Shown here one piece after another: positions 14,805-22,017 of a stretch of 37,578 bases of DNA. Under the pieces are notes generated by a model. That model made no database searches. It saw only the letters and a list, made by a program, of their open reading frames with translations, and was not told where the DNA came from. The first letter of the stretch is position 1; each line of letters begins with the position of its first letter. The position numbers were made by a program, and so were the translations under genes. The stretch lies in the IMG/VR virus record IMGVR_UViG_3300037521_000128, positions 1-37,578 of that record, one strand, 5' to 3'. The DNA is from a virus.

Positions 14805-15176
14805 ATGGAACCAAATATCCAAGATATAGTCTTAGATTACAAGAAGATGCAAAGGCTTCCAATAATCGATGCTAAGAATCCGAGCAAAAAACATACGGAG
14901 AAAGAAGAAAAGTGGCTACGCGAATTAGTGACCTATGAATTCACAAATATCGAAGAGTCAGGACTTATGCAAACTTTTTGTTATGGATGCACAGGCAACA
15001 AAATGAAATTTACATTTTTCGATGGAACGACTTATAGAGTGCCTCGATTTATTGCGAGACATATTGATTCCCGTTCAACGCCAACGTGGAAGTGGAGACC
15101 CGATGGAACAGGTTCAATTCGTAAAGAAATGACTGGAAGGAAAAGCCGTTTTCAAATGCGTGAAGTATACGAGTAG
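14805..15176 (+). CDS. Hypothetical head-tail region protein (123 aa)
   Basis: A start ATG with TTAGGAG upstream. It has a helical N-terminus (KKHTEKEEKWLRELVTYEF), then an all-beta part with FCYGCTGNKMKFTFFDGTTYRVPRFIARHI and a final basic stretch. This protein is found beside N4 gp56-type capsid genes in related layouts and its role is unknown. Two cysteines form a CYGC pair but no second pair exists. Confidence 0.6.
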   Translation: MEPNIQDIVLDYKKMQRLPIIDAKNPSKKHTEKEEKWLRELVTYEFTNIEESGLMQTFCYGCTGNKMKFTFFDGTTYRVPRFIARHIDSRSTPTWKWRPDGTGSIRKEMTGRKSRFQMREVYE

Positions 15177-15183
15177 GTAAAAG

Positions 15184-16104
15184 ATGGCTCTTTGGACTTT
15201 ATCAGAAATAAGACAGAAGGTTAGACAGGTTTCGGGTAGATATTCTCCTCAAGAATTGTCCAACACGCAGGTCGATGAGTATATCAATAAGTATTTTCAA
15301 TACACGTTCCCTGCTGAACTTAAATTGGAGCGATTTCATACATACTATGAATTCGTGACCGAGGCTAATACACGTCAGTATGCACTTCCTTCTGGGTTTA
15401 TAAATTTTGAGCCTCCAGCAACTATTGATCGTCGAAATCTTCTATGGTATCAGGAACCATCTACCTTTTTTGAGAACAATCCTCAAAATATTACCCGTGC
15501 AACGCCAGCGACTGGTGATGGGTCAACCCTTGCGTTTGCGTTTACCGCTACAGGAACTCCTATACAGGAGGGAACGACTGTCATCACTGATAATGTGGAG
15601 ACATTCGAAGACACAAACACGGATTTTTCGGCCTCACCTGTCACTATTACAGGAAGCGCAGGGGGTACAGCTACTGTAGATTATAATACGGGAGCGATCT
15701 CGGTTACATTTTCGGTAGCTCCATCTAATGGACAGGGTATTATTTTGTCTTACATACAGTTCAAACCTGGCTTTCCTAGTGCTGTACTTCTCTATAACAA
15801 CTTTTTTACCTTCTTTGTCGTACCTGACACAGCTTACCGCTTCAGATGTAAAGCTTATGCCAACTCTTTGGTGACAACAGCAGCCGGAGTAACGGCAGCA
15901 ACCTTCACCAATTCCACCGATAGACCTCTATTAGACGAATGGGGGCCCTGTATCGCCTATGGAGCTGCACGAGATATAAATGCTGACTACGGAGAGATGG
16001 ACGCTTACACAGAGGTTACGGCGTTATACAAAGAACAACTAGGCTACGTGTTGAGAAGGACGAACCAAAATCTGCTTAATACACGAGCACAACCAATGTT
16101 TTAG
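15184..16104 (+). CDS. Head-tail connector/adaptor protein with inserted beta domain
   Basis: A 306-residue protein. The N-terminal ~90 residues (WTLSEIRQKVRQVSGRY, VDEYINKYFQYTFP) and the last ~90 (WGPCIAYGAARDINADYGEMD..., LYKEQLGYVLRRTNQ) are helical and typical of phage adaptor proteins. Between about 100 and 195 lies a Thr/Gly-rich beta segment (TGDGSTLAFAFTATGTPI, VTITGSAGGTATVDYNTGAI) like modules seen in surface proteins. The protein probably joins the portal to the tail nozzle. Start ATG at 15184; the usual GTAA-AAG spacing is weak. Confidence 0.65.
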   Translation: MALWTLSEIRQKVRQVSGRYSPQELSNTQVDEYINKYFQYTFPAELKLERFHTYYEFVTEANTRQYALPSGFINFEPPATIDRRNLLWYQEPSTFFENNPQNITRATPATGDGSTLAFAFTATGTPIQEGTTVITDNVETFEDTNTDFSASPVTITGSAGGTATVDYNTGAISVTFSVAPSNGQGIILSYIQFKPGFPSAVLLYNNFFTFFVVPDTAYRFRCKAYANSLVTTAAGVTAATFTNSTDRPLLDEWGPCIAYGAARDINADYGEMDAYTEVTALYKEQLGYVLRRTNQNLLNTRAQPMF

Positions 16105-16112
16105 GAGTTATC

Positions 16113-16760
16113 ATGGCGTGGGATAAATCTCTCCCCAATAATGGAACGAAAATCAGGAATTATCCTACTGTTTTGACTTCCAACTTCGCTGCCGTAGAAG
16201 AAGGTGGCACAACACTTCAATTCTGGAAGCAAAACTTTATTGAAAGGAATGCCATTCCATCGGCTCCTGCTGTAGACCCCGCTCGAATTGACGATGTGAT
16301 GCAGGTTTATTCTAAGCAAAACGCTGATGGAGAAACCGATCTCTATGTCACTGATGACAGAGCAATCGCCAATGTCATCGAGCTGACAGAGAATGGAAAA
16401 GTTGGTGGAAGAGCGCAGTCGTTTGTCATGCAAGACGTGTCATTTGGAACCAAGACAGACCTCTATACTGAAGACAATATGGTCACAGCTTGGGCTTACG
16501 TCAATAGTGCAGGAGCTCTTCAAGACGGAACAGGATTAACCTCAGTTAAAAATTCAACAGGAAAATATACCATTTCATTTAGCACTTCAGCTTCTAATGC
16601 AACCTATGGGGTCTTACTCACTTCTTTACACACCCCTGGAAACCCACGAGTTGGTCACTACAATACACTAACAGTTAATGATTTCGATGTTGCTTTTGTC
16701 AATGCAAGTGGAACACACACCAATACTGATTTCACCGTTATGGTAATAGGGGGGAGATAG
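16113..16760 (+). CDS. Virion tail-region protein (215 aa)
   Basis: A GGAG site and the ATG at 16113. The N-terminus (LPNNGTKIRNYPTVLTSNFAAVEEG) matches short leader domains by which small tail proteins attach to the virion. The C-terminal half is an Ala/Ser/Thr-rich beta sandwich (TGKYTISFSTSASNATYGVLLTSL). Translationally coupled to the next gene, whose GTG overlaps its stop. Role beyond virion location is not recognised. Confidence 0.6.
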   Translation: MAWDKSLPNNGTKIRNYPTVLTSNFAAVEEGGTTLQFWKQNFIERNAIPSAPAVDPARIDDVMQVYSKQNADGETDLYVTDDRAIANVIELTENGKVGGRAQSFVMQDVSFGTKTDLYTEDNMVTAWAYVNSAGALQDGTGLTSVKNSTGKYTISFSTSASNATYGVLLTSLHTPGNPRVGHYNTLTVNDFDVAFVNASGTHTNTDFTVMVIGGR

Positions 16761-19156
16761 TGGGTTACCAGCCATTCATTATAGCGCCATTTCATACAGG
16801 ACTTGATACGGACCAAGAGCCGTGGCTTCTTCCTGTGGATGCGTTTAAAAATATATTGAATGGTCATATTCATCATGGATATGTTGAAAAGCGTAAGGGT
16901 TTTCGATTTTTAGCGGAGATGATTCATGCAAGAACAATCACAGCGGCGACAGCAGTCAATCCCTCGGTATTTACTGCTGCTTCTGCCACTGGTCTTTCTA
17001 ATGATGATAGTGTCACGTTGCAGTACCTCGCCGGAGGTAGCTGGCCCAACCTCAATGGAGCCAAGTACACAATCTCCAGCCTTGCAGGTTCGACCTTTCA
17101 ACTTGTTGATTCTACAGGAACGACAGTCAATGGTTCTGGATTAGGGACTTATGATGCAAGCACAGGAAGACTAGGAACTTTTGACGCTCTAAGAATCATG
17201 GGAATCTTTAGGTACATTGGTTCAGATAACACTCGTCAGACTCTCATAGCAGATACCGAGAGAGTGGGCATTTATAACAGTGCAACCAACCTGATCGACC
17301 CACTAGATTTATACGATATTACTGTGACTCTACAGCCCGATAGCGATGTTTTTGCTTCCACAAACTCTGACTTTATCTGGGCAGCAAATTGGCAACATGC
17401 TGGAGCTGTAAATCGGGTTTACTTTACCAATGGCAAAGCCTATGCATCAGGAACTCCAGGAACGGATGGAATCCTCTTCTACGACGCTCAAAACGCTCGA
17501 GTAGAGCAATTTCAACCTGCTCTTAACTCTTCAGACGATCTCTATGGCTGCAAGATGATGTTTAGTATCAAGCAGAGACTCCTTTGTCTTCATACCTTTG
17601 AATTTAACGGATCTACCACCAACACCTTCCCTCAGAGAGCACGTTGGTGTGCAGCTCAAGACCCCTCAAATTGGAATGATACAATAGCTGGGGGAGGAGG
17701 TTTTGTAGACGCTCCAACAGGACAACAGATCATAAGTGCTACGGAGTTACAAGATGTTATCATTGTGCATTTTACAGACAGCGTGTGGACTTTACGTTCA
17801 GTTCCAGACCCAGCATTGCCATTTCGTTGGGACAAAATTAATGATTTCCGTGCATGCGACGGAAAGATGGCCACTATCGGATTTGATAGATATTCTGTGG
17901 CTGTCGGAGTTAGAGGGATTACCGCAACTGATGGAGTAGAAACGCGTCGTGTTGATGAGAGGATTGAAGATTTCGTTAATAACGATATCAATGACAGTGA
18001 GTTTGATAAGGTTTTTGCTGAAAGAAGCTATGCAACAAGAAGAAGTTGGATTCTTTATCCATCCGAGGAGAGTGAGGATTCTAATGCTGTACTCATATAC
18101 GATGATGAAAGTGGAGCTTATAGCAAATATGAAATCGATCTCAATGCTCTTGGTTACGGCTCTGTTGCAAAAGATTTTGCTGCTCAAGATTTCATCGCTG
18201 CGAATAGTCTAGATATTTCTTCTGGAGAAATGACAGATGAGACAGCTTTAAGTTACTTCTGGTCTGACACAGCAGAGATATTTCTTGGAGGAGATTCAAC
18301 AGGTAAGGTTTACACTTTAGAGACGGAGACTACAGATGATGGTACTATTATTCCCTTTTCTCTCACTAGTGCTGGGTGGAATCCTTTTAAGGATCAGAGT
18401 TCAGAAGCTCAATTCGGATACATAGATTTTTTTCTAGAGAGTGATCAGCAGACTAAACTCAACATTTCTTTTTATAAGAATAACAATGAAAATAGTTATG
18501 TATCGCAGAGGTTAGACCTTCTCCCTAATCTAACTTTTTTAGCATCTATTTCCAACATTGTCATCAATTCTGACCCTACTTCAGGATTTACAGTCACTGC
18601 AAACTCTCATGGATTGTCAGTTGGACAGGAATTCTACATCTATGGAGTAGAGGGAGCAGGGTTCTTTAATGATGAACTTTGGACAGTGGGAGCAACAGTC
18701 ACAGAGAACAACTTCACTGTAGATACTGACATTACTTCTTTGGGAAATGTCATCACTGGAATTTCTCAAGCGACTACAGCAGTAGTAACAGCAACAGCTC
18801 ACGATTTATCAGACGGAGATGTGATCACTATCGTTGATGTGTCAGGCATGGTTGAAGTTAATGGCTTTACATTTACCGTAGCTGAATCAACTGCTGACAC
18901 CTTCGAGCTTTCCGGTGTCGATTCCACTGGATTTACAGGTTATACAAGTGGTGGATATGTCTTTAAAAAGTATCTAAGTGGTGGGCAAATCACAGAGAGG
19001 AAGTTCTTTAGAACTAAGGTATGGAAACGGGCATACGCCGGTGGGATTGGGTATGAGCATCAGATTGTCATCACCAGTGAAGGAAAGAATCAACCCTTCA
19101 AGATTCACTCTATGAAGCCTTGGTTTCGGGCTAGAGGAAGGAGGGTACTCGGATGA
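16760..19156 (+). CDS. Large tail (nozzle/tubular-type) protein with FCCH-like modules
   Basis: A 798-residue protein beginning at the GTG at 16760 (shares the G of the TAG stop; GGGGGAG upstream). The N-terminus (FIIAPFHTGLDTDQEPWLLPVDAFKN) and body (WAANWQHAGAVNRVYFTNG, RCMMF-like GCKMMFSIKQRLLCLH, FTDSVWTLRSV) follow the beta-propeller-like tail nozzle proteins of podoviruses (P22 gp10-type). FCCH-like modules are inserted at about residues 56-130 and twice at about 590-735. It likely forms the tail hub or tube below the connector. Confidence 0.65.
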   Translation: MGYQPFIIAPFHTGLDTDQEPWLLPVDAFKNILNGHIHHGYVEKRKGFRFLAEMIHARTITAATAVNPSVFTAASATGLSNDDSVTLQYLAGGSWPNLNGAKYTISSLAGSTFQLVDSTGTTVNGSGLGTYDASTGRLGTFDALRIMGIFRYIGSDNTRQTLIADTERVGIYNSATNLIDPLDLYDITVTLQPDSDVFASTNSDFIWAANWQHAGAVNRVYFTNGKAYASGTPGTDGILFYDAQNARVEQFQPALNSSDDLYGCKMMFSIKQRLLCLHTFEFNGSTTNTFPQRARWCAAQDPSNWNDTIAGGGGFVDAPTGQQIISATELQDVIIVHFTDSVWTLRSVPDPALPFRWDKINDFRACDGKMATIGFDRYSVAVGVRGITATDGVETRRVDERIEDFVNNDINDSEFDKVFAERSYATRRSWILYPSEESEDSNAVLIYDDESGAYSKYEIDLNALGYGSVAKDFAAQDFIAANSLDISSGEMTDETALSYFWSDTAEIFLGGDSTGKVYTLETETTDDGTIIPFSLTSAGWNPFKDQSSEAQFGYIDFFLESDQQTKLNISFYKNNNENSYVSQRLDLLPNLTFLASISNIVINSDPTSGFTVTANSHGLSVGQEFYIYGVEGAGFFNDELWTVGATVTENNFTVDTDITSLGNVITGISQATTAVVTATAHDLSDGDVITIVDVSGMVEVNGFTFTVAESTADTFELSGVDSTGFTGYTSGGYVFKKYLSGGQITERKFFRTKVWKRAYAGGIGYEHQIVITSEGKNQPFKIHSMKPWFRARGRRVLG

Positions 19157-19719
19157 GCGTTCCTTCAACTATTCAGTTTCCTTTTCATACAGATAGAATC
19201 CTCAGTGGAGATTCTAAAGATTTAGAGAAATATCTTCGAGAGCTGACGTTTTCCCTTCAGAGGATGTACGAAGATTTAGCTCAAGGTATCAATGGAGATA
19301 TCAGAGCAAACGTTCTCGAACCAAATAGAAGGTGGACCCCTGTATTGAAAGACACAGGAAACGCAGGAACCACGTTCACCTATGTCCATCAGATTGGATG
19401 GGTGTATCGACAGGGTTTGATGGTGGATTCGTGGTTCGATGTCCGGTGGTCGTCTAATTCAGGAGCCATAACGGGCAATATGTACGTTGAATTACCTTAC
19501 CAAGTGGCAGTAACCAGCGAGAAACCTTTTGTTGGTGTGTTGCAGCCTTCCATATTTGCGTATACGGCGGGCACGGAGTGTGTGATTAATGCGATTAGTG
19601 ACACCTATCGATGTGAAGTTTGGAACGTTGGGGATGGATTTACTACTGCTAATCAGGACTCTAAAGCAGCAGGTCAACTCATAGGTCATATAAGGTACAT
19701 AGGACAATCAGATGAGTAA
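19153..19719 (+). CDS. Tail protein (188 aa)
   Basis: The ATG at 19153 overlaps the previous stop (ATGA-type). It begins with a short region (SVPSTIQFPFHTDRILSGD) and a helix (DLEKYLRELTFSLQRMYEDLAQ), then an all-beta C-terminus, the layout of adaptor proteins that link receptor-binding parts to the tail. No closer match is recognised. Confidence 0.55.
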   Translation: MSVPSTIQFPFHTDRILSGDSKDLEKYLRELTFSLQRMYEDLAQGINGDIRANVLEPNRRWTPVLKDTGNAGTTFTYVHQIGWVYRQGLMVDSWFDVRWSSNSGAITGNMYVELPYQVAVTSEKPFVGVLQPSIFAYTAGTECVINAISDTYRCEVWNVGDGFTTANQDSKAAGQLIGHIRYIGQSDE

Positions 19720-20290
19720 AAAACATGAATTAGACGAGTTAAGATGGGTAAGACTTTTTAGCCCAATTCATATTCCTCGATATTTAGTGGAACAAGTAAG
19801 AGATAGGGACTATAGCGTAGATGATTTCATAAAATATCAAGAAATCAATTGCTTAATCCAGAGAAAGGATGGGCCTACCCTCAATCCATTTAATCATCTC
19901 TATGCTTTGGTAGACCCTGAAAACTGGGTTAAAGGATTTTTATGGTTTATAATTGATTCTTTATCTAAAGACGTGGTGATTAACACGTTTAGCATGGATA
20001 AATCTTATTGGGGTAATGGTGCAGCAGTAAAAAGATTATCTGACCATGTAAAAGAAATCATGAAGAAACTAAAGTTAAATAAAGTTTACTGGTTGACCAA
20101 CTATCCCAAGCATAGTGAACGACACGGATTCAAAAGGTCACGAAGTGTATTAATGGAATTTATGGAGGCTAAAGATGGGCAAGACTCTAATGGGATCAAC
20201 AACTCAAAAGGGAAACATCAACATGTTGACCCCCGAGCAACAGCAACTGTTCTCGCAAGCCCTCGGGCAACTGGGACCGGACTTTCTTAA
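19712..20290 (+). CDS. GNAT-like acetyltransferase fold protein
   Basis: A 192-residue protein. FSMDKSYWGNGAAVKRLSDHVKEIMKKL resembles GNAT motif A, in which the xGNGxA loop binds acetyl-CoA, followed by KVYWLTNYPKHSERHGFKRSR like motif B. GNAT-like genes are common in podovirus tail clusters, where some may act on host or virion proteins. The last 38 residues are low complexity and overlap the S74 gene by 116 bases in another frame, which suggests the original stop was lost. Activity is not shown. Confidence 0.6.
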   Translation: MSKKHELDELRWVRLFSPIHIPRYLVEQVRDRDYSVDDFIKYQEINCLIQRKDGPTLNPFNHLYALVDPENWVKGFLWFIIDSLSKDVVINTFSMDKSYWGNGAAVKRLSDHVKEIMKKLKLNKVYWLTNYPKHSERHGFKRSRSVLMEFMEAKDGQDSNGINNSKGKHQHVDPRATATVLASPRATGTGLS

Positions 20291-20936
20291 TACTTTTAGC
20301 AGTTTTTTGCAGCCTCAAGGCGCGGAAGGTTTTCAAGATGTATTTCAGCAAAGCTTTGTAGACCCAGCGATGCAAGCATTGCAAACGCAGATAGCTCCGG
20401 CTATCCAGCAAAGATTTACCGATGCGAATGCAGGTTCTTCGTCAGCTCTTAACCAAGCTTTGTCTCAAAGTGCGACAGACTTGTCCACTTCGATTGGCTC
20501 TCAGTATGGACAATTCCTGCAAGGACAACAAGGATTGCAACAGAATGCAATCTCACAATTCTTGCCTCTTCTTGGACAGCAAACCTTCTCTCCTTTGATT
20601 CAGGAGAACAAGGGCATTCTCGGTCCTCTTATCCAAGGTGGAGCTACCGTTGGGGCAGGGGCTATGATGTCTTCTCAAGAAGTCAAAGAGAACATCAAGG
20701 ACTACAACAAGTCCATAGAGGTGCTTGAAGAATTAACAGTTAAACAATACGATTATATCGAAGATGTTGGTGGTCAGAAGGATAAGGTGGGACTTATCGC
20801 TGAAGACCTCCCCAAAGAATTAACATTGATGAAAGATGGAATTAACCATGTAGACCTCTATGGACTCATGGGTCTGATGATTAATTCAATGAAAAGCATC
20901 AACGAGAGACTCAAAGCAATTGAGGAGGCCGTCTAA
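20175..20936 (+). CDS. Short S74-peptidase/chaperone-domain protein
   Basis: A 253-residue protein from the ATG at 20175 with GGAGG six bases upstream. Residues 1-165 are Gln/Leu/Phe-rich and probably helical. Residues 166-250 match the intramolecular chaperone auto-processing domain (peptidase S74) of tail spikes: SSQEVKENIKDY at the start, then KVGLIAEDLPKEL, then VDLYGLMGLMINSM and a final helix. S74 domains normally trimerise large beta-helical fibres and cut themselves off. Here the domain is joined to a short helical protein lying before the ejection proteins. Confidence 0.75.
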   Translation: MGKTLMGSTTQKGNINMLTPEQQQLFSQALGQLGPDFLNTFSSFLQPQGAEGFQDVFQQSFVDPAMQALQTQIAPAIQQRFTDANAGSSSALNQALSQSATDLSTSIGSQYGQFLQGQQGLQQNAISQFLPLLGQQTFSPLIQENKGILGPLIQGGATVGAGAMMSSQEVKENIKDYNKSIEVLEELTVKQYDYIEDVGGQKDKVGLIAEDLPKELTLMKDGINHVDLYGLMGLMINSMKSINERLKAIEEAV

Positions 20937-22009
20937 TGCCAGCTCCAATAATACTCAGAGATATGAGTGGTTTATCTGAAGGAATTTCTAGTGCAGGAAG
21001 TGCTCTTGGTCAAGCTTTGCAGATGAGAGGACAAAAAAAGCAAGAAAGACGCGGTCTGGATGCGTTCAATATAGCTGTAGGTGGAGCAGAGGGAGATTCC
21101 AATGCGATTGCACAAGCCTATACCCAAGCCTTAAATGCTGGAGCTGATTCGCAACAATTAGGAATGCTTGCTGGAGCCTATCAATCTGCTCGTAAGCAAA
21201 ATGCTTTTAAGTCTTCATACGACTTGGCAATAGAAGCAGGTGGAATGGATACAGAAGCAGGTAAGTTCGCTTTCTTAGAAGAATATAGTAAGAGTGGTGG
21301 AAACCCTGTGGAAGGTATTAAGTTTTTTAAAGAAGACAGAAAAGGTCAGACGGTTTTCGATAAAAAAATTGACGAGTTCAAGGCTAAGGCAGTGATTGAT
21401 CACATGCAGGGTGGAGATGTATCTCAAAAAACCTTTGATGATAATTTGAATTTCTTAGAACAAAATGTTGATGAAGTAGGTCGTATTGCAGCGATAACTG
21501 GTGGAAGTGCTGGTCTCCTTGGAGGTGGTGAATATGGACCTTTTCAATCGGCTGCTTTCTCTGAGTATGAGCGTCGAGGAAACTTGGTTCTTGATGGAGT
21601 CATTAAGGTATTCAACAAAGCTGGTGTCCTTCCTGAGAAAAAGCTGAAATGGATTCGTGATACATTCGCTATTTCACCTTTCGATACTCAAGAGCAAATA
21701 CGAGGAAGACTTGCAGCTCTTAGGTCTCTTTCTAAAGGAACATCGGGCTTTGAAGAGGGAATTGGTTTATTAATTGATAAATATGGTGATGATATTCCTA
21801 ACTCAAAGTTCTTGAAGCTCCAGAGAAATCTTAATAAATCATTTGACAAGTTTGAGGGTCAATTTGCATTTTCAACACAGCCACAGGGAAAGGGAAGGGT
21901 ATACGAAAAACTTCCTACTTCAGGGATAAAGAAAGGAGATGTAGCAACCGACACTGTCACAGGAAAGAAATTTGTATGGACCGGTAGTAGGTGGTCTAAG
22001 AGTAAATAG
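20936..22009 (+). CDS. Internal virion (ejection-type) protein (357 aa)
   Basis: Mostly helical, Ala/Gly-rich protein with many alternating helices (QALQMRGQKKQERRGLDAF, AIAQAYTQALNAGADSQQL). The ATG overlaps the previous stop (TAATG). Such proteins sit after tail genes in podoviruses and are ejected with the DNA to form a trans-envelope channel. The C-terminal 35 residues form a small basic beta segment (GDVATDTVTGKKFVWTGSRW) that resembles the end of other phage ejection proteins. No catalytic lysin motif was seen. The function is inferred from context. Confidence 0.55.
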   Translation: MPAPIILRDMSGLSEGISSAGSALGQALQMRGQKKQERRGLDAFNIAVGGAEGDSNAIAQAYTQALNAGADSQQLGMLAGAYQSARKQNAFKSSYDLAIEAGGMDTEAGKFAFLEEYSKSGGNPVEGIKFFKEDRKGQTVFDKKIDEFKAKAVIDHMQGGDVSQKTFDDNLNFLEQNVDEVGRIAAITGGSAGLLGGGEYGPFQSAAFSEYERRGNLVLDGVIKVFNKAGVLPEKKLKWIRDTFAISPFDTQEQIRGRLAALRSLSKGTSGFEEGIGLLIDKYGDDIPNSKFLKLQRNLNKSFDKFEGQFAFSTQPQGKGRVYEKLPTSGIKKGDVATDTVTGKKFVWTGSRWSKSK

Positions 22010-22017
22010 GAAACAAT

